From Anolis sagrei (Eukaryota > Chordata > Lepidosauria > Squamata > Anolidae), in the NCBI RefSeq assembly GCF_037176765.1, contig NC_090034.1:92306500-92370499 (forward strand): a DNA stretch of 64,000 nucleotides, read 5' to 3'. The position numbers were made by a program, and so were the translations under genes. This document shows positions 22,601-30,188 of the stretch, piece by piece. The notes beneath the pieces are model-generated. The model saw only the letters and a list, made by a program, of their open reading frames with translations. It did no database searches and was not told the DNA's origin. Position 1 is the first letter of the stretch, and every line of letters starts with the position of its first letter.

Positions 22601-24985
22601 GGTTCATGAGGAAAGGTAGATATACAGTTAAAGCTTACTAAACATTGTCAAAGCCTGGGACACAATCCACTTTCTACCTGAATCCTGAAGCATAGTTTGG
22701 TAGGTGCTGAGAATCGTATGTAACAGGCATGGTAATGCTTTTGGACTTCTTCCTAACTGCTTGCCCAATGCAATTATGTATTGCAATTCAAAGAGTTGCT
22801 GCAACATGAGAAAAAATAAGATATAATACGTGCCCACTTTCCATGCCCCTTAGGTTGTATAATCTATTGGTCTTTGATCTCTTGCATCATGAGGTCATTT
22901 GCAGGCAACATGCTTTCCTGACCCATTGTTTGAAGGTCTCTAGTTGAGATGCCGCAGGCCAAGAAAAAGCAGCATTGACAATGGCCCTGGATGATACCCT
23001 GATCAAAGGGAAACACCCATAAGTAATCAGTTAACTGCTCCTCTCCTCAATGACTAGTTTTTTCCCCCCTCACTTTATTTAATGGTAGGGCTGGTGTAAC
23101 AGATGAATCTTAGTTGAGAATTGTATGAGAGAGAGATTACTTTTAAACACCTGTTTATACCACTTTTAATGTTATTTTGATAATATTGTTATTGTTTGCT
23201 GTATATGTTTTGATTTTATTGCTGTATTATGTTGTCCGGGCTTGGCCCCATGTAAGCCGCTCCGAGTCCCCATCGGGGAGATGGTGGCGGGGTAGAAATA
23301 AAGATTATTATTATTATTATTATTATTATTTAATATGTGCAACCCAGCGCCATAAAACTGTCTTCTGTTCCACAAGATCTTCAGTTTTTTCTTTCCTGGA
23401 GTTCCTTTTCTTTAATAAGTAGACACAACTCTCAGTATTTTGAACTGAACTGAAACAACATTTATTTAAAGGTTTCTCAAGTTCATACCAGCTTGATGGT
23501 TACACATTATATCCTTATTGTCGCTACACTGAAATCTTCAGAAAACATGAAACTGTTACTGTGAAACTTTTAACGATGTCTTATATTCTCTCTCCTGAAT
23601 GTTTGTTATTTCTTTTCTTTTAAGACTTAGTTTCCTTCCTCACTCCCACTTTTATTGCTTCAGGTTTGACACTGAAGTCATAAATAAAACAACCGGGAAT
23701 CTCTTTCTTCTAGCACCCAGGCTAGATCATACTACAGAGTTAAATTTTCTTCTGACTACCTGTCAGAGACCTAAACTGCTTGGTCTAGCTCCACACAACT
23801 AGAACCAACCATCCCTTGGCTTATCTAGATACCAACTGACACTTTTTGAACTGTGTTCTTTTTCTTAGTGGCAGTTAACTCCGCCCCCTCCTCTTCTACT
23901 TGGAAGGCTATGTCGCTATGGCAACGCCCTAGCTCAGGCCACCCATCAGCTGGCCTGCACGTACTGTGCTGGTACGGCTGTACCAGGAGCTCCAACTTCC
24001 TTTTCTTTCATTGAGTGTTTGCATGTATTCCAAAGTGCAATAAGGTGGCTTCACTTGGTTTGCAATTATAGGGCCAATGACCTGTCAATTATCATTATGT
24101 TTTTTAGTTCCGCCCCTTTCCCCAGGGTTCAGGAAGGAAAGGGAGCCATTTTAGCTCAGTCTTACAGTTGAAAGCTTAGCTACAGGACGTGAATCAGCTC
24201 CACCTGTAGAGAAGCTTCGTTTCTTATGAAATTCCGGGGGGAAACAGTTCCAAAGGATTCCAGTTGGAGAATCTACAAAGCCTTGACTGATAGGTCTACT
24301 CGGGACCCAAAAAGCAGTTTGGAGCCGGGAGAGAGCCCACACCAGCAAAGTTTAGAAAGTAGATTGTCCAAGGAGGGGTTAAAAAGGGTTTTCCTCTTAA
24401 AGAAAAGAAACAGTTCATGAAGCCAGTTGCCTTTCCCTTATGGACAAGAAAGCCATCAGTTGATTCAAAGCCTTGAAGTATTTGTTTGACTTGTTGAAGA
24501 TTTGAGAAGTATTTGATTGTTTTGTTGAAGACCTAAGCAATAATAAAGGACCTTATTAAACTTTTCAAGCTTCTAAAGACTGTGTGTAGGAAAATCCTTA
24601 GGGCCTCTCAGCTGAGGCACCCCGGCTTCCTACTGGGCACAAAGAGCACATGCTGTTCAAATGCCAATTGCTATAGGCCCAGCGCGTGACAGCACACCTA
24701 CATTACAATATCAATAAACATATGTAAAACCTTATATCATAATATCAATAAACATATGCAAAACCTACATTCTAATTAGACATTTCGTTATAGCTGGCTA
24801 TTAGAGGGGCCTTCTTTTCACTGTGTTGATCCAATGTTCTGTGTGTATTAATTCTTCCCTTCTATGGTGTTCTAGGGATCTCTGGTGACTGGAAGAATCA
24901 CCTGACGGTGGCCCAGAATGAATACTTTGACCGTGTGTATCAGGAGAAAATGCAGGACATAAAAACAACCCTACAATGGGAGTGA
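10483..24985 (+). CDS. SULT6B1-like: SULT6B1-like cytosolic sulfotransferase, copy A (six coding exons)
   Basis: Coding exons are 10483-10627, 12994-13202, 13521-13647, 16131-16225, 22441-22615 and 24876-24985 (145, 209, 127, 95, 175 and 110 nt; 286 codons plus TGA). All introns are GT-AG and all phases join. The 127- and 95-nt exons are classic sulfotransferase exon sizes. The enzyme family moves sulfonate from PAPS to a hydroxyl or amine acceptor in the cytosol. Visible motifs are the 5'-phosphosulfate loop YPKSGTNW at residues 45-52 (Lys47), catalytic His102 in SHLPF, the 3'-phosphate site [13 protein letters not shown] with Arg124 and Ser132, RKGISGDW at 249-256, and the dimer motif [10 protein letters not shown] at 257-266. 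The N-terminus YFTHKGILF and overall pattern point to the 6B1 type. The acceptor is unknown. Copy B lies 3' in the same orientation. Confidence 0.9.
11091..11369 (+). other. Unexplained open frame in intron 1, conserved in both blocks
   Basis: About 93 codons are open here, containing [20 protein letters not shown] and, further on, FPKGYDLQM. The corresponding DNA in block B (31037-31216) keeps the same frame over about 60 codons. I do not recognise the family. It is not part of the sulfotransferase, whose exons 1 and 2 join without it. It may be a fragment of an old mobile element. Confidence 0.3.
11466..12198. mobile_element. Nonautonomous hAT transposon, private to block A
   Basis: A 733-bp element with ends CAGTGGTTCTCAACC and GGTTGAGAAACACTG, flanked by the 8-bp duplication cactacac (11458-11465 and 12199-12206). 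Block B has the empty site near 31485. The interior contains degenerate internal repeats (tgggatttatagttcacct recurs). Related partial copies are at 43985-44080, 61735-61805 and 62360-62855. Confidence 0.88.
12307..12630. mobile_element. Truncated TACYGTATATAC-ended transposon, block A copy
   Basis: The left end reads actgtatatactcaagtata and is followed by ATT-rich, near-microsatellite DNA. The right half, present in block B up to 32310, is missing here. The element was therefore present before the duplication and the loss is private to block A. Confidence 0.65.
12994..13202 (+). CDS. SULT copy A coding exon 2
   Basis: Residues 49-118 (209 nt), with acceptor cccctcag and donor gtaaga. It completes YPKSGTNW and carries the substrate-side loop and catalytic His102 ([15 protein letters not shown]). 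It appears to correspond to two exons of some mammalian relatives. Confidence 0.88.
13521..13647 (+). CDS. SULT copy A coding exon 3
   Basis: Residues 119-160 plus one base; 127 nt, the exact classic size. It carries the PAPS 3'-phosphate site [18 protein letters not shown]. Acceptor ccttacag, donor gtgaga. Confidence 0.9.
13855..14158 (+). mobile_element. Sauria-type SINE (tRNA-derived head, Bov-B-like tail)
   Basis: The head has a degenerate tRNA B-box (gtttgaatccag), the body has tgccaacctagcagtttgaa, and the tail ends near a Bov-B-like stretch and tttacc. The 5' duplication aaaagttgcca is at 13844-13854; its partner lies at 15402-15412, after the second SINE. Confidence 0.8.
14166..15401 (+). 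mobile_element. Second Sauria SINE split by a minus-strand L2 end
   Basis: SINE head at 14166-14288 and SINE tail at 15186-15401. Between them is an L2 3' end in minus orientation, with an (AAT/ATC)n tail at 14289-14340, the UTR signature gccaccatctccccaagggg, and worn reverse transcriptase sequence to about 15185. Block B has a single uninterrupted SINE at 34003-34336. Confidence 0.75.
15413..16130. other. Intron 3 remainder, no further element recognised
   Basis: Sequence shared with block B (34347-35030), with a (GT)n run at 15914-15932 that is missing in block B. No extra exon is needed here because exons 3 and 4 join in phase. Confidence 0.5.
16131..16225 (+). CDS. SULT copy A coding exon 4
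   Basis: Residues 161-192 (95 nt, classic size). [10 protein letters not shown] and [10 protein letters not shown] are family landmarks. Acceptor ctatccag, donor gtatga. It carries Tyr163 where copy B has Asn. Confidence 0.9.
16282..17120 (+). mobile_element. L2 LINE 3' end, split by a DNA transposon
   Basis: L2 3' UTR with the signature caccctgagtcccttcgggg and ctataaataaagtttcattt. The uninterrupted version is in block B at 35176-35552. Confidence 0.75.
16585..17043. mobile_element. Nonautonomous DNA transposon with 10-bp target duplication
   Basis: 459 bp bounded by inverted ends AGGACTGTAGCC and AGGGCCGTAGCC, with gttgtgagcc duplicated at 16575-16584 and 17044-17053. C-runs and a G-run mark the interior. 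Block B is empty at this site. A 10-bp duplication would suit a Mutator-like element, but the superfamily is not established. Confidence 0.7.
17228..17288 (+). repeat. 61-bp local copy of 16532-16592
   Basis: The sequence from tatatattattgttggc to gttgtgagccagg and the next few bases repeats the junction of the L2 and the DNA transposon 0.7 kb upstream. Block B lacks it. Confidence 0.75.
17322..17470 (+). mobile_element. Sauria SINE tail, 5'-truncated
   Basis: Begins at ggtgctccatgtagtcatgc and ends tttacctttacctt. Shared with block B (35678-35824). Confidence 0.75.
18075..18390 (+). mobile_element. Sauria SINE
   Basis: tRNA-derived head (ggtggcacagtgggttaaac), B-box-like ggttcaaatcc, and Bov-B-like tail ending tttaccttta. 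Present in block B at 37115-37424. Confidence 0.85.
18950..20690 (+). mobile_element. L1 5' region and ORF1 fragment
   Basis: A purine-rich 5' leader (18960-19560) leads to ATGAGTAAAAAGAATATACA and then, after a CR1 insertion, to a coiled-coil segment at 20440-20670 (residues such as [20 protein letters not shown]). Alternating charged residues in heptads fit an L1 ORF1 coiled coil. Frames are broken. No ORF2 is attached. Confidence 0.5.
19883..20387 (-). mobile_element. CR1 3' end inside the L1 fragment
   Basis: Reverse complement of the CR1 C-terminal region, beginning catagaatcatggagttgga. Target duplication cacaat at 19877-19882 and 20388-20393. Confidence 0.85.
20694..20975 (+). repeat. 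Tandem LINE-tail repeats
   Basis: About three imperfect units of a LINE 3' tail (ttggactggatggccattgg, ttccatctcatgggttccat) are separated by (ATC)n and (AAT)n runs. Each unit resembles the end of a CR1/L2-type element. Confidence 0.6.
20976..21483 (+). mobile_element. CR1 3' end
   Basis: Encodes [20 protein letters not shown] and [20 protein letters not shown] in frame and ends in a doubled ttccaactctaggattc / ttccaactctatgatttta tail. Confidence 0.9.
22441..22615 (+). CDS. SULT copy A coding exon 5
   Basis: Residues 193-250 plus one base (175 nt). It carries the helical [17 protein letters not shown] stretch and ends in FMRKG. Acceptor ttatcgttag, donor gtagat. Confidence 0.88.
23160..23335 (+). 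mobile_element. L2 3' end, shared by both blocks
   Basis: Signature catgtaagccgctccgagtc and gatggtggcggggtagaaat with an (ATT)n tail. The block B copy is at 40900-41065. Confidence 0.75.
23421..24690. mobile_element. LTR-element fossil sequence
   Basis: An AT-rich stretch leads into a promoter-like region (ctccgccccctcctc, later ccgcccctttcccc) and an AATAAA near 24541. No gag, pol or env frame is present. Block B holds only the first part (41160-41618), so part of the region was lost there or gained here. Family unassigned; older than the duplication at least in its left part. Confidence 0.35.
24876..24985 (+). CDS. SULT copy A coding exon 6 (terminal)
   Basis: Residues 251-286 and TGA (110 nt). 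It completes RKGISGDW and holds the dimer motif [10 protein letters not shown] and the C-terminus TLQWE. At protein level it is identical to copy B. Confidence 0.9.
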
Positions 24986-25114
24986 AGAATGCCAGATGCT
25001 CTGTATGCAAACAGTCCTATCTCTCCAAGGTTTTGGGCATCATGATAGTAAATATAAGAAACTTATTGAAAAGTTTTTTATTGCTGTAGAACAAATTACT
25101 CCAAGATATCAGCA

Positions 25115-25120
25115 AATAAA
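25115..25120 (+). terminator. Proximal poly(A) signal of SULT copy A
   Basis: AATAAA 130 bases after the stop. The same site in copy B reads aacaaacag, so the signal is lost there. Confidence 0.55.
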
Positions 25121-25498
25121 AGGAGGCACTATGTTTTGAATAGTAGAAAAGCCTAAAGGTTAATACTGTGCTATATTCTGAATGGTTAGCCTAAAGGGTT
25201 AGCACTGTCCCATGATTTATCATTGATATATCATAGATTGAAACCACTGTTGAAATCCTGCATCAAAAATGGGATGTGAAAATCTATACCTTGTCTTCCA
25301 TCTCTCCTTCCTCAAAACCCATCTTTTTCATCCTGCCCCACTGTTCCTTGATGTGCTATGGGCTGCTGCTGTAGAAAGATGCTGGCTGATGCCTCTGGAT
25401 ACAAATCAAATGACAACATCGTCCTTTGAAATCTTGCAGAAGATGCCCAACAACCTCTCTAGAGTTGTTTAATTATCACCTTGGATATTCACAGATTA

Positions 25499-25504
25499 AA
25501 TAAA
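25499..25504 (+). terminator. Distal poly(A) signal of SULT copy A
   Basis: AATAAA in gattaaataaaac, conserved in block B at 43656-43661. Confidence 0.45.
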
Positions 25505-25583
25505 ACTAAAATCACAACATTTATTCATTTTTGTTGTCAACGATCATTGTCTCATTCTGCCCACTCCCGTTGTCTTTTCTTCT

Positions 25584-25692
25584 ACACTGCTATGTCATGC
25601 AGCTTCAGGATGCAGACTAACTGCACTGAGCTGGATTAGATGAGTCTACACTGCCATATAATGCAGTTCAGTGCAATTAATCAGCATTCTGA
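25584..25692. mobile_element. Palindromic MITE remnant at the end of block A
   Basis: Tctacactgctatgtcatgc and gagtctacactgccatataa motifs of the 3615-3751 family. The block B equivalent is at 43739-43860. Confidence 0.5.
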
Positions 25693-25758
25693 AATGTAGA
25701 TCTGGCCAGTAATTCAGTTTCACTAGGAAACAAGATTAAACCAAGTTCTTATAAAAGA

Positions 25759-26342
25759 AGTTAAACATGAGCCAACAATGTGATGTGGCGGCAAAAAAAG
25801 CCAATGGGATTTTGGCCTGCATCAAGAGGAGCATAGTGTCTAGATCTAGGGAAGTAATGCTACCCCTCTATTCTGCTTTGGTTAGACCACACCTGGAATA
25901 TTGTGTCCAATATTCTGGGCACCACAATTCAAGAGAGATATTGACAAGCTGGAATGTGTCCAGAGGAGGGCGACTAAAATGATCAAGGGTCTGTAGTTTG
26001 AAGCCATTGTTCCGTGTCCTAGTCTCCAGTGAAGCAGAAAACAAGCTTGCTCCCTCCTCCCTGTGGCTTCCTCTCACATATTTATACATGGCTATCATAT
26101 CTCTTCTCAGACTTCTCTTCTTCAGGCTAAACATGCCTATGAGGAGCAACTTAAGGAGCTGGACATGTTTAGCCTGAAGAAGAGAAGGGAGGAGGGAGCA
26201 AGACTAGGACACGGAACAATAGCTTCAAACTACAGGAAAGGAGATTCCACCTGAACATGAGGAAGAACTTCCTGACTGTGAGAGCTGTTCAGCAGTGGAA
26301 CTCTCTACCCCGGAGTGTGGTGGAGACTTCTTCTTTGGAGGT
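25759..26342. mobile_element. CR1 patchwork between the duplicate blocks
   Basis: Three CR1 segments are joined: plus at 25759-25994 (MSQQCDVAAKKANGILACI), minus at 25995-26135, and plus at 26136-26342. The plus pieces are overlapping parts of the 3' region and the minus piece covers the same part of CR1, so this is rearranged rather than one insertion. Confidence 0.8.
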
Positions 26343-26681
26343 TTTAGTTCTAAACAGGAAAGCTAACATGTACAACATGTTGCTTCTTTGGCAATGGCAA
26401 TTGAAAATGACTGTAACATTGCATCTGTTTCTGTAGGACAGCTACAACGGGACTTGTTTCGTAGAATCAGAGAGTTGGAAGAGACCTCGTGGGCCCTCCA
26501 GTCCAACCCTCCACCAAAATAACATTTAAAACACCTCCAACAGATGGCCATTCCAGCTTGTCAATATCTCTCTTCAACTGGGGTGCCCAGAATGGGACAC
26601 AGTATTCCAGGTGTGGTCTAACCAAGGCAGAATACAGGGGTAGCATAACTTCCCTGGATCTAGCCCAAAATCCCATTGACT
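26343..26681 (-). repeat. Inverted copy of sequence found at 48345-48454, plus a CR1 end
   Basis: 26343-26460 is the near reverse complement of 48345-48454 (ttagttctaaacaggaaa, catctgtttctgtaggacag). In both places it abuts the 3' end of a CR1. The rest (26461-26681) is minus CR1 with an internal gap. Confidence 0.7.
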
Positions 26682-27139
26682 CTAAGATCAAAGGGTAGTT
26701 ATTTTTCCAATCAAGTTCAAAGTATCCATTTCCACAGGTGATATGCTGCAAGTCTAATATTTTATATCTGGCCCAATGGTACCATGTTCCCCTCTCCCTT
26801 GGAAATTTGCACTTTCTGAGCAGAAATGTTATTTTCTACACATAAAGTGTGACCTTTTGCAGAGAAAGGCTTTTTTTTCAGAAAACATATCATATTAGAC
26901 TACTCCAGAAAATATATCACATTATAAGGATTATTAATAGCATGGAGCTGTTTGATTAAATTATCTCTTTTTTCCCATGAGAATGAAATTAACCAGTTTT
27001 TACCTTTGTACTGAGATAAGAAACCTGTTGAGCATGTTGTACCTTAGCTTAAAACTCTGCCCTACAACTACTTAATGCCACAGAAAAGAGCCACTGAAGT
27101 TGCATGAGAACAACAGTTGTTGTTTCCTCTGGGCTGCCA

Positions 27140-27915
27140 TATTGTACTCAAAGCCCCTAAACAATTCTGGCCCAGTTTACTTGTCTGAACGTATCTCCTT
27201 ATGACTACTTCGGGGTCTACGATCATCAGGGGAAGCCCTGCTCTCGATCCCACCATGCTTACAAGTGTGACTGACGGAGATGAGAGACAGGGTCTTCTCG
27301 GTAGTGGCCACTCATCTTTGGAATACATTCCCCAGTGAAATCAGGTCAACTCCATCTTGCCTCTCCTTCAGAAAAAAAACTCAAGTCTTGGCTCTGGGAC
27401 CAAACATTCAGGCAGCTGGCTGAGCAACAACAGTAATGACTTACTGTATTTAATTTATTTACTTATTTATTTATTTATTTCGAGTGCTTCTACCCCGCCC
27501 TTCTCCACCCCCTAGGGGGGACTCAGGGTGGCTTACAAATGGCACAATTCGATGCCCAACATTTCACAAAAAACAATATACAAAATACAATATAACAACA
27601 ACAGTTATAACTAGTTAAACAGTCAAATTAATACAATATCAGCATTGTGAGAATTGTCAATAAAGAGACCTTGGACTGGAGCTCTGGACTATGATTTGGA
27701 TTTGCGGACTCAGACTCAGTTGTGTTAATATTTTAAGGGCCATTATTTTTAATGTATTTAAATGTATTTTTTACTGTTGTTGGCCTGTTTATGTTAATTG
27801 CTGTGCTGTAATTGTTCTTTGCCAGCATCTAATGGTTGCTAATTGTAAACCACCCTGAGTCCCCCTTCGGGGGTTGAGAAGGATGGGATATAAATGTTTT
27901 AAATAAATAAATAAA
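27140..27915 (+). mobile_element. L2 3' end (shared), interrupted by a second L2 end
   Basis: Same copy as 6940-7535, with a minus-strand L2 3' end inserted at 27443-27645 (signature cttctaccccgcccttctcc, ATTT-rich start). Block A has the empty site (gacttgtgagaattg). Confidence 0.75.
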
Positions 27916-28235
27916 TAAAATATGACCAACTTGGTTATGCCTTCCCCTAGCCTCCATACATCTGTGGAGTCATAATCCATATTGAGAGTGCCTTCCAAAT
28001 GTAGGTCTGGACACCTGTATGAGCAGAGTGATTTACCCAACCATGAAGATACATGATCTCAGCCAGCAGCACTATTCCTTCTTTCTCCCCATGAACACAT
28101 CCCATTTTATCTGGACAACTCTGTATCTCTATCAACTACTGCCTGAAAGTATACGAGTATATCCCCTTTCCCTTCTCAAACTTCTGTGTGTATGTCATGT
28201 CTGTGTACTGAATCTGGAGCCAGATTGTTGGGATA

Positions 28236-28557
28236 AATAATAATAATAAATAAATACATAATAAACTTTATTTATACCCCGCCACCATCTCCCCAATGGG
28301 AACTCAGGGCAGCTTATATGAGGCCAAGCCCAAACAACAAATCACAACAGAGCAAAACCAAAAACGCAAACCGAAAACGCAAACAATAAACAACAACATC
28401 GTAATTACCTAAAACATATGAATACATAATAATATAAAATTACAATAAGCACAATCACAGTGACAATCTGCGGGCTACATGTAATGATTAATAGAAAAAC
28501 TAATTAAAAACTCGAGTGAGATAAGGAGAAGCAGGTTATTTGTGGAGGAGGGTCAAT
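28236..28557 (-). mobile_element. L2 3' end private to block B
   Basis: AAT/AAAT tail followed by tataccccgccaccatctcc and ggcttatatgaggccaagcc. The matching block A sequence (ccagattgttgagagaaata near 7835) is uninterrupted. Confidence 0.75.
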
Positions 28558-28835
28558 AGAAATAAAACACACCACACCAGACCACAAGTATAGAGGGAAC
28601 CAAATGTATGCTGTTCTGTCAGCTGATGTATCCAAGGGAGAGATGGGCGTCTAAGGCTGTCAGCATGAATTTTATTGAGAGTAGCTGCATTTCCTGCATG
28701 CTATCCATATTATTTGAAGAACATTGTACAGAACTACTACCTGTATTTGTCCTTCTCGTCCCTTCCCTCACTGCTTTGTCGTTATATTTTTCATTGGTTA
28801 AAGTTTAATGATCAGTTGGCAAGCTCATGGAATAG

Positions 28836-28846
28836 AATAAAAGGGG
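28836..28846 (+). promoter_or_regulatory. TATA-like box of sulfotransferase copy B
   Basis: AATAAAAGGGG at the same distance from the noncoding exon as in copy A. Its surroundings are almost unchanged between the blocks. Confidence 0.4.
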
Positions 28847-28866
28847 AGACCAAAGATCAAAGCAGT

Positions 28867-28907
28867 GGATGGAAGTGCATGAGACTGGCTGGCAAACACA
28901 TTCTGAG
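28867..28907 (+). other. Candidate noncoding first exon of sulfotransferase copy B
   Basis: Ends ttctgag|gtgagtagag. One base of the donor differs from copy A, and both are strong donors. The 5' end is inferred. Confidence 0.45.
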
Positions 28908-29074
28908 GTGAGTAGAGAGTTTTTGAGGGTCTGTGTTTTTTAGGAATAAAATTCTCAGGTGCCTGTGGTCCATTGAATTCGCACCAAAGGTATCTTCTTT
29001 CATTCAAAAATGCCTTCAGTGTTCAAGGAGTTCCCTGGAACATCTAACCTGAGACAAATGCCTTAGCAGCTGGC

Positions 29075-29600
29075 TTATTAGCTTTAAATATATTTAGTGT
29101 ATATAGTGTATCTTGGCCTGCTTTAAAAATGATCTTGGATAAATTTGGATTTGGAGAAAGATATTGAAGTTTAATTGGCAAACTGTATTCAAAAATCGTG
29201 CTTCAATAATGCTGAATGATGGCCTAACAGAAAAAAAATAAGTATAACCCAAGGTACGAGATAGGGATGCCCCCTTTCCCCAATTTTGTTTGCAGTAATG
29301 TTGGAAATATTAGTTAACATAATTATAGAAGATATTCACATAAAAGGAATAGGAATTAAGGGAAATTGTAGAATAAATTTATTCACAGGTGATATTCTTT
29401 TAATGGTTGAAAACCCAATGCAACAGTGGGGAAAACTGAAGCTTATTTAACAAAGTTTGGAAGAATAACAGGCCTACAAGTTAACTAGATATTGGAACAA
29501 GTCAGAAATGTTATTATTCAACTATCAGGAAGAAGAGGAAAAAATTAAAGCAAGAGGGAAAATATGTAGGACATATATGTAGAACATGCTGAACTTAAAA
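29075..29600 (+). mobile_element. L1 ORF2 fossil, block B copy with empty CR1 site
   Basis: Same L1 reverse transcriptase fragment as in block A, here without the CR1: gaagaagaggaaaaaattaa reads through at about 29530. Confidence 0.6.
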
Positions 29601-29631
29601 TATCATGGTTTGGTTGGATAGGATTGATAAT

Positions 29632-29818
29632 TGTTTTAATATTTTATTATGCACTGATGTTTTAATTTTAACTGTTGTATTGCTTTTTGTACTTTGTATT
29701 GCTGTTAATTGTTTTAGGCATCTAATTGTGCCTCCTCTGTAAGCCGCCCTGAGTCCCCCCCCCCCCGGGGTGAGAAGGGCGGGGTATAAATAAATGAAAT
29801 AAATAAAATAATAATAAA
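29632..29818 (+). mobile_element. L2 3' end private to block B
   Basis: Signature ctgtaagccgccctgagtcc, a C-run and gggcggggtataaataaatg. Block A reads ggattgattaaaggctcctc without it. Confidence 0.75.
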
Positions 29819-30043
29819 GACTCCTCCCTAAACTACAAAACCCAGAATTCTGCAGGAGGCAGAAACCAGATTTGAAGTGGATTATTTCTCTAGTGTGACG
29901 AGGCCCTATGCTTGGAATTATGTGTTCCTGAATAAAATATTTTTTAAAAGGAAATATCCTGAATGCTGCATCACAATCTCTCTCTCTCTTTCTCTCTCTC
30001 ATTCTCTCTCTCTTATTCTCTCCCTCCCTCCCCCTTTCTCAGC

Positions 30044-30188
30044 ATGTCCGAACCAGATATGACATATTTCACTCATAAAGGGATCTTGTTCACCCCTGTG
30101 GCAACTTCAGTGGAATTACTGAATTATGTGGAAAATGAATTCCAGTTGTTTGATGACGATGTTGTGACTGTCACATATCCAAAGTCAG
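30044..30188 (+). CDS. SULT copy B coding exon 1
   Basis: [16 protein letters not shown] start, preceded by ttctcagc; donor gtcagt. Five residues differ from copy A. Confidence 0.88.

Larger units (their letters stand above)
6504..25758 (+). repeat. Tandem duplication block A (sulfotransferase copy A)
   Basis: This block aligns in order with 26682-43916, from ctaagatcaaagggtag at its start to ttcttataaaaga at its end. It includes the six coding exons, the noncoding first exon, introns and 3' flank. Outside lineage-specific insertions the two blocks are very similar, and ancient L1, L2 and SINE copies are shared. Private to block A are the CR1 at 8866, the hAT at 11466, the element at 16585, the composite at 18438 and an L2-in-SINE at 14166. 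Confidence 0.9.
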
